A stretch of 64,000 nt of DNA from assembly GCA_963776565.1 (NCBI GenBank), contig CAVZNF010000015.1:124001-188000 (forward strand), read 5' to 3'. Position 1 is the first letter of the stretch. Every line of letters begins with the position of its first letter. Below, piece by piece: positions 1 through 9,405 of this stretch. The notes under the pieces were generated by a model. That model ran no database searches. It was given only the letters and a program-made list of their open reading frames with translations, and was not told where the DNA came from. This stretch comes from GMQP-bins7 sp963776565. GTDB lineage: Bacteria > Actinomycetota > Thermoleophilia > Gaiellales > Gaiellaceae. The position numbers and the translations under genes were made by a program.

Positions 1-261
1 GGAGCGCACTACACGGCCGACGACATCTTCGGCTCGCCTCCGTGGAGGCCTGGCCTGATCGCCGCGTGGATCGCCGGGTTCGCGCTCTATCAGTGGCTGT
101 TTCCGACCGGCCCCGCATGGTGGGTCGATCTGGTCGGCCGACTGAACCCGCCCGACTGGGGCATCGGTGCGACCGTGCCGAGCTTCCTCGTCTCGTTCGC
201 GATCGCAAGCGTCGTCGCGCTCGTCGCGCGTCGAGTCACCGCAGGAGCTGCGCCCGCATGA
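1..261 (+). CDS. NCS1-type nucleobase permease, C-terminal fragment
   Basis: Only the last 86 residues are in the window; the 5' end is missing. The fragment starts GAHYTADDIFG, then has two hydrophobic segments (about residues 25-40 and 63-80), ending in an Arg-rich tail. This matches the C-terminal end of nucleobase:cation symporter-1 proteins such as cytosine or hydroxymethylpyrimidine permeases, which are polytopic inner-membrane importers. The stop TGA overlaps the start of the next gene as ATGA, so the two are translationally coupled with a PfkB-type kinase, consistent with import followed by phosphorylation or salvage of a nucleobase or nucleoside. The substrate cannot be read from the sequence. 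Confidence 0.7.
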   Translation, partial: GAHYTADDIFGSPPWRPGLIAAWIAGFALYQWLFPTGPAWWVDLVGRLNPPDWGIGATVPSFLVSFAIASVVALVARRVTAGAAPA

Positions 262-1056
262 CCTCGATCGCCGCGCTCGGACATCTCGCACGCGACGTCG
301 TCGACGGAGCACCGCCGCGACCGGGCGGAGGGGTCTTCTACGCGACCAGGGCGCTCGCGCGCCTCGGCGCCGACGCGCGCGTCGAGGCGGCATGCAGCGT
401 CGAACATCGCGCCGAGCTCGTACCGCCGCTCGAGGCCTTCGGGCTTCCGACGACGTGGCACGAGTCGTCCACGACGACCGAGTACAGCTTCCACTACGAG
501 GGCGACCGCCGGATCATGCGGCAGGACGCAGTCGGCGACCCGTGGACGCCGGCCCAGGCGGTCGCCGCGGCCGGCGAAGCGATCTGGGTCGACGTCTGCG
601 CCCTCACCCGCACCGACTTCCCCGCCGAGACCCTCGCCGCGCTCGCCGCGGACGGACGTCAGCTCCTCGTCGATCTCCAGGGCCTCGTCCGCACCGCGAC
701 GATCGGGCCGCTGCACACGGACGAGCACATCGGCGACGTTCTCCACCACGTCGAGGTGTTGAAGCTCAACGACGAGGAGGCCGAGACACTCGTCGGCAGC
801 GCCGAGCCGGAGAGATTGCTCGATCTCGGCGTGCCGGAGGTAATTCTCACGCTCGGCTCGCAGGGTGCCTGGGTCGTGACACCCGGACTTGTGGAACACG
901 TACCGGCGGTGCCGGTCGGAAGGCGAGGTCGATCCGACGGGCGCCGGTGACACTTATTCCGTCACGTACATCGTGCAACGCGCCGCCGGAGCCGAGCCGG
1001 TCGAGGCGGCGCGCATCGCCGCCGCGACGGTCTCCGAGTTCCTCGCGGCGCCCTAG
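258..1056 (+). CDS. PfkB-family carbohydrate/nucleoside kinase (frameshifted)
   Basis: Reads from ATG 258 (coupled to the permease stop) as MTSIAALGHLARDVV, with an N-terminal GG.FYA substrate-binding region and a kinase core. Near 915-925 the frame shifts: the first frame stops at 950, while the family's catalytic signature DPTGAGDTYS (the anion-hole/base GAGD at about 940-951) continues in another frame to the TAG at 1054-1056. Combined length about 265 residues, normal for the PfkB/ribokinase superfamily. Context with an NCS1 permease suggests a nucleoside or pyrimidine-related substrate (inference). The frameshift is probably a single-base indel in the assembly; if genuine, the kinase would lack its catalytic Asp. 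Confidence 0.75.
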
Positions 1057-1896
1057 AGGCGGAACTCGCCGCGCGCGACGATGACCGCCCGGCCGCCGCA
1101 CTGCACGCGTGTGATCTCGCCGCCCGCACCTTCGGCTCGCGCAAAGAGCGTCGAAGGACGCCCGATCTCTTCGCCCTGCGAGATCTCGATCCACTCGCCC
1201 CACTCGACGAGCCCGTGCCGACAGAGGTGGCAGGCCAGCGGTCCTGCCGCCGAGCCAGTGGCGGGATCCTCGTTTACGCCGACCGACGGCGCGAACATGC
1301 GCGTCTTCCACGAGACCGCCGAGCCTGCGAAGCAGTTGGCCTTGACGCCAAGCTCTGCGAGCGCGCCGAAGTCTGGCCGCACGGCCGCGACCGCGGCGCG
1401 TCGACTCGAGCGCAACGAACGTGTGCGGGACTCCGTTGTCGTAGCGCTCTACCGGCAGCGCGGATCCAGTCACACCGAGAGCGGACAGGAGCTCCCCGGT
1501 CTCGGGATACGGCTCGAATCGAGGCACCGGCTGAGTCATCCGCCCGAAGGCCAGCGCGCCGGACTCGTCTCGATCCATCTCGACGGGAACCACGCCCATC
1601 CCGGTCTCGAGCTCGATCACGGAACGCTCGAGCGGCTGACCCAGCACCCAGGCCGTTCCCAGAATGGGGTGCCCTGCGAACGGCAGCTCGACGAAGGGCG
1701 TGAAGATGCGTATCTGCGCCGTCCCACCCTTCTCCGCGGGAAGAACGAACGTCGTCTCCGAGTAGCCGATCTCCAGCGCGAGCGCCTGCATGGTCGCCGA
1801 GTCGAGCTCGCGTGCATCAGTGAAGACGGCCAGCTGGTTTCCGGCGAGGGCCGTGTCCGTGAACACGTCCACGACGACGTAGCGGAGCGTCGGCAC
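1053..1896 (-). CDS. PhzF-family isomerase/epimerase (frameshifted)
   Basis: Starts at ATG 1896 (MPTLRYVVVDVFTD), typical of PhzF proteins, with the N-terminal GNQLAV motif and ELPFAGHP. The frame changes near 1400: the second half, from RRAAVAAVRPDF to the stop at 1053, carries the family signature NEDPATGSAAG and the C-terminal GGRAVIVARGEF. Joined length about 281 residues, normal for the family. PhzF-like enzymes have a two-lobed diaminopimelate-epimerase fold and catalyse isomerizations; the physiological substrate of most members is unknown. Stop codons of this gene and the pfkB gene overlap convergently by 4 bp. Confidence 0.8.
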
Positions 1897-1942
1897 GCGC
1901 GCACCCTACCCAGGCACCGCCGCGCGCATATCGTCTCCGGCC

Positions 1943-2794
1943 GTGCCGAATGCCATCGACGTGTCCGAGCTGACGAAGTCCTACGGCAAGGTGGAAGCCC
2001 TGCGCGGCGTCAGCTTCGAGGTTGCCGAAGGCGAGGTCTTCGGCCTGCTCGGCCCGAACGGAGCCGGCAAGACCACTACGGTCGAGATCCTCGAGGGTTA
2101 TCGCGCACGTGACGGGGGCGAGGCGAACGTCCTCGGTCACGATCCAGGCGATTCGCCGCGCGCGCTGCGAGAGCGGATCGGCGTCGTGCTCCAGCAGTCC
2201 GAGCTCAGCCCGCTGCTCACCGTCGCCGAGACGCATCGGCTCTTCGCGGGCTACTACTCGAGCCCGCGTGACGTCGACGAGGTGATCGAGCTCGTCGGGC
2301 TCGGCGAGAAGCGCGACGCGCGCGTCAAGACGCTTTCGGGCGGGCAGAAGCGCAGGCTCGACCTCGGAGTCGCCCTCGTTGGCAATCCTGACCTTGTCTT
2401 TCTCGACGAGCCGACTACCGGGTTCGACCCGGCCGCGCGCCGTGCCGCCTGGGACATGATCCTGTCGCTGCGCTCGCTCGGCACGACGATCCTCCTGACG
2501 ACGCACTACCTCGACGAGGCGCAGCAGCTTGCGGATCGCGTCGCGGTGCTGCGCGACGGCGTGATCGTGCGGCAGGGCACCCCCACCGAGTTGATCGGCG
2601 AGTCTCGTCTCACGGAGATCCGCTACCGGCGAGACGACGAGCTCGTCGTGGTCGAGACGAGCGATCCGACTCGAGCGCTCAACGAGCTGACGGCAGAGGC
2701 GCTGGCGACGGGACGGGAGCTCGAGCACCTCGAGGTGCGACGACCAACGCTGGAGGACGTCTATCTCGAGCTCGTGGACGACGAGCCCGAATGA
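1943..2794 (+). CDS. ABC-2 efflux ATP-binding protein (DrrA-like)
   Basis: 283 residues. Walker A GPNGAGKTTT at about residue 37, Q-loop VLQQSE, signature LSGGQKRR, Walker B LVFLDEP and the switch His in LLTTHYLDEAQ are all present, so the ATPase should be active. The LDEAQ form and the C-terminal regulatory stretch with VRRPTLEDVYLEL match DrrA/CcmA-type exporters of drugs or lipids. The stop overlaps the start of the permease gene by 4 bp (ATGA), so the two form one cytoplasmic/membrane transporter unit. Substrate not identifiable. Confidence 0.9.
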   Translation: MPNAIDVSELTKSYGKVEALRGVSFEVAEGEVFGLLGPNGAGKTTTVEILEGYRARDGGEANVLGHDPGDSPRALRERIGVVLQQSELSPLLTVAETHRLFAGYYSSPRDVDEVIELVGLGEKRDARVKTLSGGQKRRLDLGVALVGNPDLVFLDEPTTGFDPAARRAAWDMILSLRSLGTTILLTTHYLDEAQQLADRVAVLRDGVIVRQGTPTELIGESRLTEIRYRRDDELVVVETSDPTRALNELTAEALATGRELEHLEVRRPTLEDVYLELVDDEPE

Positions 2795-3537
2795 GCACCC
2801 TTCTGCATCAGCTTCGGTTCGAGCAGAAGGTCTTCTGGCGAAGCCGAGAGGCGGCGGTCTTCATCTTCATCTTCCCGCTGCTCCTGTACGCACTCCTGGG
2901 CTCCGTATACGGCGACGAGATCGACGGCGTCCCCGCCGTGGACGTGCTGCTCGCCGGTCTGTTCGGATACGGCGCCGCCAATACGGCGTTCGCGGGGCTC
3001 GCGATCATCCTCGTCGGCCGTCGCGAGGCGGGCGTGCTCAAGCGGCTACGCGCGACACCGCTCACGCCTGCCGTCTACCTCGCTGCCGTGCTGCTCTCGA
3101 CGCTCGCCACGTTCGCGCTGCAGTCGGTGAGCCTGCTCGGTCTCGGCGGCCTTGCGTTCGACGCGAGCATGCCTGCGAACTGGCTCGGGTTCGCCGGGGC
3201 GATCGTGCTCGGTGTCGCCTGCTTCGCGGGGCTGGGACTTGCGGCGGCAGCGCTCATCCGCTCGGCGGAGGGCGTGTCGGCCGTCGTGAACGTCGTCGTG
3301 CTCCCGATGGCGTTCCTCTCGGGCGCATTCGGGCCGACGCAGGACTTCCCGGCCGTCCTGCAGGCGATCGCCGACGTGCTCCCGCTCACGTACTTCATCG
3401 ACATCGTCGACGGGGTCTACCTCGACGGCGACTCGTTCTTCGCCGATCCGAAAGCGCTCGCGATCGTGCTGGCGTGGGGCCTCGCGGGTGTCGTCGTCGC
3501 CTTGCGGCGCTTCGGCTGGATGCCCCGCGAGCGCTGA
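2791..3537 (+). CDS. ABC-2 type transporter permease
   Basis: 248 residues with about six hydrophobic segments (residues about 25-42, 52-75, 97-118, 127-150, 160-180, 218-240), the layout of ABC-2 membrane proteins. It contains the VGRREAGVLKRLRATPL coupling segment typical of DrrB-like permeases (family knowledge). Coupled by ATGA to the ATPase gene upstream; together they should form a homodimeric exporter in the cytoplasmic membrane. Converges with the zinc peptidase gene with a 3-bp gap. Confidence 0.88.
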   Translation: MSTLLHQLRFEQKVFWRSREAAVFIFIFPLLLYALLGSVYGDEIDGVPAVDVLLAGLFGYGAANTAFAGLAIILVGRREAGVLKRLRATPLTPAVYLAAVLLSTLATFALQSVSLLGLGGLAFDASMPANWLGFAGAIVLGVACFAGLGLAAAALIRSAEGVSAVVNVVVLPMAFLSGAFGPTQDFPAVLQAIADVLPLTYFIDIVDGVYLDGDSFFADPKALAIVLAWGLAGVVVALRRFGWMPRER

Positions 3538-3540
3538 GCG

Positions 3541-4209
3541 CTAGCGGTTGCCGAGCATCGAGAGGTAGTACAGGAGCACTGCGACCGCGGCGAGAGCGGC
3601 GGCGACGTACGTCCACGCGGCGGCCTTCAAGGTCGCCTGCACCCCGGTGGCCTCGTTCGAGGCGACGAGCCCGAGGTCCGAGAGTTGCCGCTTCGCGCGG
3701 CGCGAGGCGTCGAACTCCACCGGCAGCGTGACGAACTGGAAGAGAACGGCGACGCCGTAGAGCGCGATCGCGACGTAGATGAAGCCGAGGATGTTGAGGA
3801 AGATCCCACCGAGCAGGAACAGCATCCAGATGTTCGAGGCGAACTGGACGGCCGGGAACATGGCGCTGCGGAACCGGAAGAACGCGTATGCCTGCGCGTG
3901 CTGGATCGCGTGGCCGACCTCGTGTGCACCGACCGCTGTCGACGCGACCGACACCCCGCGAAACACCGGCTCGGAGAGGTGCACCGACCGGCTTCGCGGG
4001 TCGTAGTGATCCGAGAGCGACCCAGGTGTCTCCTCGACCGGCACCTCGTTCAAGCCGTTCGCGTCGAGGATCCGGCGAGCGATCTGGGCGCCGGTCATCC
4101 CGTTGGCGACAGGCACTTCGAGGTTCTTCGCAAAGGTCGACTTCACCCGGTGCTGGGCCCAGAAGCCGAGCACCATCGGGATGATGAAGAAGATCAGGAA
4201 CGCTTGCAC
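3541..4209 (-). CDS. YugP-like membrane zinc metallopeptidase
   Basis: 222 residues. An N-terminal membrane segment (about residues 2-17) is followed by a soluble region with the HEVGHAIQHA zinc-binding motif (HExxH with an extra His), then two more hydrophobic segments around residues 120-165 and a C-terminal one near 195-217. The sequence VGAHEVGHAIQHAQAYAFFR and the SDHYDPRSRSVHLSEPVF stretch match the neutral zinc metallopeptidase family represented by Bacillus YugP. Likely an integral membrane protease; its substrate is unknown. Monocistronic by layout. Confidence 0.85.
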   Translation of the reverse strand: MQAFLIFFIIPMVLGFWAQHRVKSTFAKNLEVPVANGMTGAQIARRILDANGLNEVPVEETPGSLSDHYDPRSRSVHLSEPVFRGVSVASTAVGAHEVGHAIQHAQAYAFFRFRSAMFPAVQFASNIWMLFLLGGIFLNILGFIYVAIALYGVAVLFQFVTLPVEFDASRRAKRQLSDLGLVASNEATGVQATLKAAAWTYVAAALAAVAVLLYYLSMLGNR

Positions 4210-4271
4210 GTCGAGGATGGTAACCGCCGCCTTCGGTGCTCCCGAGCGTGGCGGAGCGAGTACCCGGCTTC

Positions 4272-4835
4272 TTAACTCTCGCTACGTAGCGACTCGCACG
4301 AGGGTGCGTCGGCGAACGCCTGCTGGAGCTCCGCCTTCGAGCTCTCGGCGACGTCCGCGTTCTGCAGCGTCGTCACGGTCCCGGAAATCGCCGTCTGGAG
4401 CGCGACGAAGTCCGGCCCCAGCGCCGCCAGCTGCTGGAGGAACTCACCGGCCGGGGCATTCGCTGCTTCCTCCGCTCCGTCTTTCAGGGAGTCGAAGCTC
4501 GACTCGAGCTCGTCCAGCGACGCATCGAGCTGTTGCTGGAGCTCGTCGCTCGACTCGAGATCGGGCGGGCCGAGGTCGCGGAGCTGGGTGACGAGGTCAG
4601 AAGTCGCATCCGAGGCGTCGCCGAGCTTGTCGCGGAGCGAGTCGGCAGTGAGCGGCTCGCCGCCGGCGTGGAGCGACGCGATCGACTCGCGCCAGTCGGA
4701 GAGGCTCGTGCACACCGAGCCCGCCCACTCCTCGGTCGTCGGAGGGCCGTCGTCGCTCAGCCGCATCGCGACTGCGGCGATGACGATCGCGGCGATACCG
4801 ATGCCGATCGCGGCGATGAACCAGTTCCTGCGCAC
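4272..4835 (-). CDS. Membrane-anchored hypothetical protein, helical
   Basis: 187 residues. One N-terminal hydrophobic anchor (about residues 6-23) follows two Arg, so the bulk should lie outside the membrane. The remainder is acidic and Ser/Leu-rich and looks alpha-helical, possibly coiled-coil (heptad-like LQQQLDASLDELESSFDSL). Two Cys (CTSLSDW near residue 43 and CESL at the end) could pair. I do not recognise a named family. It lies 55 bp downstream of the exported protein at 4891-5812 in the same direction, so co-transcription is possible. Confidence 0.6.
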   Translation of the reverse strand: MRRNWFIAAIGIGIAAIVIAAVAMRLSDDGPPTTEEWAGSVCTSLSDWRESIASLHAGGEPLTADSLRDKLGDASDATSDLVTQLRDLGPPDLESSDELQQQLDASLDELESSFDSLKDGAEEAANAPAGEFLQQLAALGPDFVALQTAISGTVTTLQNADVAESSKAELQQAFADAPSCESLRSES

Positions 4836-4890
4836 CGAACGCCGAGTCTAGTGCGATTCCGGGCCAACCGTCCAAGCGACGGCCGCACGC

Positions 4891-5812
4891 TTAGCCAGAC
4901 GGCTTGGACGGCGCTGCTGCGCCCGAAACGACGGTAGACGACCCCGCCTTGACGGTGACGGCGGGCCTGCGACTGCCGGCGACGACAACGGAACCGGCCG
5001 TGACGGTCACTCGCGTCGTCGGCTTCCCCGGTCGTGAATTGCACCTTCCAGCGGTCGCCGCGGCTTCCCGACGCGGTCGCATTCGCTGTGCCCGTCTGGT
5101 AGCTCCGCTTCGGATCGGCTGCTCCCGGAACGGCAACGGACGCGATTCCCCGGGTGAGGTGGAGCTTCCAGGCTCCTTTCGCGGCGCACTGCTTCGCGTC
5201 CACGCCGATACTCGAGGACGGGCCGACTGTCGCCGTGCCGTCCTTCCCGTTCGAGCCGAGTGACGCCGTGCCGCCACGCGAAGTCACGATCGAGTCCCCT
5301 GGTCGTACGGTCGCGCCCGGCTTGGCGAGCTTGACCGCGGCCCCCTGCTCGAGCTGCACGGTGCCTCGGGACGCAGTGACGGACCACGCACAGAAGTCGG
5401 GAACGGTGAACGGAGCTCCGATCTCGGGCTGGTCGTTACCCGCACCGCGCTCCGTCTCGCAGAGAAAGGGATCAGCCGTGGGGAGGTACGAGCCAGGTCC
5501 GAGCTGGGTGCGCGTGCTGCCGCGCTTCGTCGTCCCGGTCCCGAGTGTCATCGTCTTCACCGGCTTCGGCTCGCGGCGCAGCACCTTCAACGTCCACTCG
5601 TAGGTCGCATCGCCGAGCTTGTCGCCGAAGCACTTGTAGTCCCAGGAGATGTCGACGAGCGCGATGTTCTTCCCCGGCACGCGCTTGATCACGTTCCCAC
5701 GTATGTAGACATCGACGGATGCCCGGTCGGGAGCCCCGGAGGCCGGAGATCCACCAAGCACTGCTACCGCGCCCACAGCGACGAGCGCTACCACGACGAC
5801 AACTCTCTTCAC
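4891..5812 (-). CDS. Exported FecR-like protein (frameshifted near the 3' end)
   Basis: Begins MKRVVVVVALVAVGAVAV with a clear signal peptide and an Ala-x-Ala-like cleavage region (GGSPASGAPDR). The central part has FecR-like beta segments: GAAVKLAKPGATVRPGDSIV and TSRGGTASLGSNGKDGTATV resemble the perfect-loop threshold motifs of FecR domains. At about 5028, inside a GGGG run, the frame shifts: removing one G lets the protein continue TGKPTTRVTVTAGSVVV to a stop at 4891, giving about 306 residues; without it the reading frame runs on into 4757 and overlaps the next gene. Function unknown; likely a cell-surface beta-rich protein. Confidence 0.65.
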
Positions 5813-5848
5813 GAACCCTCGATTCGATCCCGGCGACGGGGCGTCACG

Positions 5849-7267
5849 TTATCCGATGGACAGGAGCCACATGCCACCGATGGTGTAGAGGATCATGAGC
5901 GCGAGCATCGCGTACTGCGTCCGCACGGCTACGTCCGGCGACGGCGATTCAGCCACCGCCCGATCATGGGCGACGATGAGGCCGCAGACATGGCCGAGGA
6001 CGAGCGCGCCGACTGCGACGTACCAGGTCGCGTTCGGGCTGAGAACGTCGAGCTTCGGCTGGAAGTCGTCCGTCCCGAGGAGATCCCAGCCTCGACCGTA
6101 CGGATCCGATAAGAGCGGGATTGCAAACTGGCCCTGGACGACGAGCAGTGAGAAGTAGTGCGCGAGCGCGTAGACGAAGGCGATCGGGACCAGGCTGAAG
6201 ACGAACACGCCGGAGAAGGACTCGCCGGCGATTTTCTCCGCGACCTTGACCGCGCCTGTGTACACGCCCGCCACGAAGAGGATCGTGAGGACGAGACCGC
6301 TGAGGTTGAGGAGCATGATCACGCGATCGGCCTCGGCTGGGTCCGAAATCGACGACTGGATGTCGTAGACGCGGTCGAGCCACCACGACGAGCGTGAGAG
6401 CCCGTCGAAGGCGACGCTCCCGAGCATGGTCGCGAAGAACGCGACGACGCCGGGCCGCCGCTCGATCTCGGCGAGCCGCGAAAGGGGTTGACGAAGCACC
6501 GCCTCCTTTCGTCCATCCACGGTCCGCGCCCCGAAGAGCGAGACGCGCGAGAGGAAGCCGAAGTACACGCGGAACCCGTCACCGTTCAAGCCCCAGTCCC
6601 GGCGGCCGAAGGCCACCATCCCCGACCACGTCACGACGCTGTACAGAAGGATCGCGACCGCCAGGACCCGCGGCCTCGCCGGGTCGCGGTACACGAGCTC
6701 GAGCACCGTGAAGGAGGCCAGCAGAAGCACGGCGGGCCAGATCCCCAACCACTGCGGGTACGCCGAGACGGTGCGCCGGACACCGATTCGCGCTGACAAC
6801 CAGGCCACGACGTCGGCCACCGTGCGCCAAGGGTCGAGCACGGACCACACGTTCCCGAAGACGACCGAGGCCACCGTGATCCCGACCCAGAAGAGCACGT
6901 AGATGAACGTCGGCGCGAAGTTCTGGCTGGGCCGGTCGGTCCCGAAAGCGGCAGCACTCCACACGAGTACGAAGACCAGCAGCGAGAGCGCGCGCACGGC
7001 GACCCGAACGACCGGCGCGAAGATCACCCACTGCATCCAGGCGGGGAGCGGAGTGCCCGCGCTCGCATCGAGTCGCGGCTCTCTCCAGAGCACTCCGAGT
7101 GCGAGGAAGGAGACGATGAGCACTGTCGCGCCACCGAAGAGAAAGAGCCACCCGGGTATCGGGAGGTCACGGATTCCGCCGAGGCCGTGCGCCGACGCCG
7201 TGGCGGGAGCGACGAGCGCAACGAGGACGACCGCGCCGGCGATCATGGCACTGACCCGGAGCTTCAT
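5849..7267 (-). CDS. Polytopic membrane protein of unknown function
   Basis: 472 residues with an N-terminal signal-like segment (ending ATASAHGLGG) and about eleven further hydrophobic helices across the whole length. Conserved-looking polar spots include YDIQSSISDPAEADR, ALAHYFSLLVVQGQ and LSDPYGRGWDLLG between helices. It resembles a family of large integral membrane proteins found in actinobacteria, some of which carry database names as putative hydrolases; I cannot support any activity from this sequence. It lies just upstream (same strand) of the exported protein at 4891-5812 with a 36-bp gap, suggesting an operon. Confidence 0.65.
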   Translation of the reverse strand: MKLRVSAMIAGAVVLVALVAPATASAHGLGGIRDLPIPGWLFLFGGATVLIVSFLALGVLWREPRLDASAGTPLPAWMQWVIFAPVVRVAVRALSLLVFVLVWSAAAFGTDRPSQNFAPTFIYVLFWVGITVASVVFGNVWSVLDPWRTVADVVAWLSARIGVRRTVSAYPQWLGIWPAVLLLASFTVLELVYRDPARPRVLAVAILLYSVVTWSGMVAFGRRDWGLNGDGFRVYFGFLSRVSLFGARTVDGRKEAVLRQPLSRLAEIERRPGVVAFFATMLGSVAFDGLSRSSWWLDRVYDIQSSISDPAEADRVIMLLNLSGLVLTILFVAGVYTGAVKVAEKIAGESFSGVFVFSLVPIAFVYALAHYFSLLVVQGQFAIPLLSDPYGRGWDLLGTDDFQPKLDVLSPNATWYVAVGALVLGHVCGLIVAHDRAVAESPSPDVAVRTQYAMLALMILYTIGGMWLLSIG

Positions 7268-7282
7268 GTCACATGCTCTCTC

Positions 7283-8977
7283 TCAGCGGATTCGAAGCGA
7301 CGCGCAGCTCGGGCCGCCACGGTTCCCGGTCGGATCGACAGCCCTCACGCAGAAGCGCAGCGTGGCGCCAGGAAGGACGGCGAGCGGCACTCGCCACGGA
7401 AGGAAGTAGTAGAGGACGCCGGTCTCGACGTCGTCGAGCCGCCCTTGCACCATCCCCAGAGGCTTGCCGCCGCCGGAGATCGTGGCCCACTCCCGGCTGC
7501 GTCCGCTCTTCTCGATCACCCGGTACCGAAGCCGCGCGATCCTGCCCCGCTGACCGGAGCTGGGCAGAGCTTTGACCTTCGGAGCAATCTGATCCGCGAG
7601 CTTCGCGAAAGTCGCTGCAACGGATTTTGGACCGTCCACACCCACAGCGCACAGAGGCTTCGGGCCCGTACAGGCTCCGCTCCAGCGAATGAACTTCGAT
7701 CCTTCTTGGGGTAGAGCCTCGAGCATGATCGTCGAACCGGCGAGGAACGAAGACGCACATGTCGCGCCGCACGCGATCCCCGCGGGACGGCTGCGAACGC
7801 TGCCTCGACCCACGGTCGACACTGCCAGCGGATACCCCTTGCCGGCTTCGACGAACGTCGCGATTGCAGTCTTCGGCGCATCCAGCACGGCGCGGCACGT
7901 TTTCGCGACCCCCGTGCAGGCTCCCTTCCAGCCCGCGAAGATCCACCCCTCCGCCGCTGTGGTCGCGAGCGTGACTCCGGAGCCGATCGGAAAGAGCGCG
8001 CCACAGACCTCTCCGCAAGCGACGCCCGCCGGCTCGCTCGAGATGGAGCCCTTTCCGACCACGGCGACTGCGAGTGGCGCACGCGAGAGAGGCTTGCCTT
8101 CGAACGCGGCTGTGACGACCTTCGGCCCGTTCATGGTCACGACGCACGAACCGCCACCACCCGAGCATGCGCCTCCCCACGAGACGTCAGGCCCGGCGGC
8201 GGTCAGTGTGACCGTGACGCCAATCCCGTACGACGATGTGCACGACGCGCCGCAGCTGATCCCCTCGATGTCGCTCGTCACCGCGCCTCCTCCCTCGACG
8301 CTCACCGCGAGTGCGTAGGCAGTCTCGGGCGGCGCGAACGTCGCGGTCACCGACAGAGGAGCGCTCATCGTGACAGTGCATGCGCCACTTCCGGAACATG
8401 CTCCACCCCATTCCGCGAAGCTCCAGCCTGGTATCGGCGTCGCGGTCAACGTCACGGCACTGTCGGTCGGAAAGAGCGCGGAGCAGGTCGGCCCGCAGTC
8501 GATTCGCGACGGGTTGCTCGTCACGCGGCCCTTGCCATTCACACTGACCGCGAGCGGGAAGTCGTCCGGGCGCTCGGCAGTGAAGGTGGCCGTCACTGAG
8601 TAGGACACGAGCTGCTTGACCGGATCGATCACGCAACCTCCGGTGCCGGAGCAGGACCCACCCCAGCCCGTGAACTTCGAGCCGGGATCAGCAGTCGCAG
8701 ACAGCGAGACCGGCTGGTAGCCAGGGTCCACGTCCGAGAGGAAGCTCCCACTGCAGACGCCGCCGCAGTCGATGCCAGATGGATTGCTGACGACCGAGCC
8801 GCTACCCGTTCCGTTCTTGGAGACGGAGATCGAGCCATGGAGAGGAAGGCTGGGACCCGCGGACGCCGACGCGATGCATGCAATGGCGACGACCGCGGCC
8901 GCGGTGACGAGCGAGGTAAGGCGAACGATCCCAGCCGCCGGCCGAGATTCTGGTCGCCGCAGCAAGCGTCTCCGCAC
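7283..8977 (-). CDS. Exported protein with five cysteine-bearing InlB-like repeats
   Basis: I place the start at GTG 8977, which gives an Arg-rich n-region and a hydrophobic core TSLVTAAAVVAIACIASASAG (split by signal cleavage after about residue 40); a TTG at 8962 with a GGAGA ahead is the alternative. Five tandem units of about 80 residues follow, each shaped as GkGsV.S.PaGIdCG..CsasF, a middle VTLtA.p..gsxF.gWgGaCsG and a closing C.V.m..pk.VtAtF. Each has about four Cys in matching positions, so each could hold two disulfides. The repeat resembles divergent InlB B-repeats (Flg_new_2-like). A beta-rich C-terminal domain of about 130 residues ends the protein. Probably a secreted or surface adhesin-like protein. 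Confidence 0.7.
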   Translation of the reverse strand: MRRRLLRRPESRPAAGIVRLTSLVTAAAVVAIACIASASAGPSLPLHGSISVSKNGTGSGSVVSNPSGIDCGGVCSGSFLSDVDPGYQPVSLSATADPGSKFTGWGGSCSGTGGCVIDPVKQLVSYSVTATFTAERPDDFPLAVSVNGKGRVTSNPSRIDCGPTCSALFPTDSAVTLTATPIPGWSFAEWGGACSGSGACTVTMSAPLSVTATFAPPETAYALAVSVEGGGAVTSDIEGISCGASCTSSYGIGVTVTLTAAGPDVSWGGACSGGGGSCVVTMNGPKVVTAAFEGKPLSRAPLAVAVVGKGSISSEPAGVACGEVCGALFPIGSGVTLATTAAEGWIFAGWKGACTGVAKTCRAVLDAPKTAIATFVEAGKGYPLAVSTVGRGSVRSRPAGIACGATCASSFLAGSTIMLEALPQEGSKFIRWSGACTGPKPLCAVGVDGPKSVAATFAKLADQIAPKVKALPSSGQRGRIARLRYRVIEKSGRSREWATISGGGKPLGMVQGRLDDVETGVLYYFLPWRVPLAVLPGATLRFCVRAVDPTGNRGGPSCASLRIR

Positions 8978-9057
8978 TACCCGTCCACCACCGTCGTACT
9001 GTAGGAGACGTATCAGAAGCCGTTCAACAACGTGACACCGGCGCCGGTGCGCCGACG

Positions 9058-9396
9058 TCAGGCAGCAGATCGGCGGCCCACATCGAGGTACGGGCGGATG
9101 AGCTCGTCGATCTGACGGCCGGTCGCGCGACCCTCGAGACGAGCGACGACTGCTCCTTTCTGCAGCACGAGCAGCGTCGGCGTCTCGCGCGCTCCGAGAT
9201 GGTGCGCGAGCTCGGGACTTCGGTCGGCATCGAGCTCGACCACGCGAAGACGCTTCTTCTGCGTGACCTTGACCCACGCAATGAGGCTCTCCATCCGTCT
9301 CGAGGCGCCGCATTGGCGCCGGCCCACGAACACGAGCGTCGGAGCGCCGCCCCGACCGGTGGTGCTTCGGTGGTCGTGCGACTGCTTGACATCCAT
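9058..9396 (-). CDS. Thioredoxin-fold protein with CGAS motif
   Basis: About 112 residues from ATG 9396. The core APTLVFVGRRQCGASRRMES, then the beta strand RLRVVELDADRSPELA, cis-Pro motif ETPTLLVLQKG and final helix RQIDELIRPYL match a thioredoxin fold. The active site is C-G-A-S rather than C-G-P-C, so it has one cysteine and may act in disulfide exchange, glutathionylation or binding instead of dithiol reduction. An in-frame ATG at 9423 lies within the -35 to -10 region of a stress-type promoter at 9406-9431, which is why I prefer 9396, 9 nt below the -10 box; the transcript would be nearly leaderless. Confidence 0.7.
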   Translation of the reverse strand: MDVKQSHDHRSTTGRGGAPTLVFVGRRQCGASRRMESLIAWVKVTQKKRLRVVELDADRSPELAHHLGARETPTLLVLQKGAVVARLEGRATGRQIDELIRPYLDVGRRSAA

Positions 9397-9405
9397 GTCA
9401 TGGAA

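Noticed and set aside
258..1056. Programmed ribosomal frameshift in the pfkB gene
   Set aside because: No slippery heptamer or following hairpin at about 915-925, and similar shifts occur in many unrelated genes nearby, so an indel is more likely.
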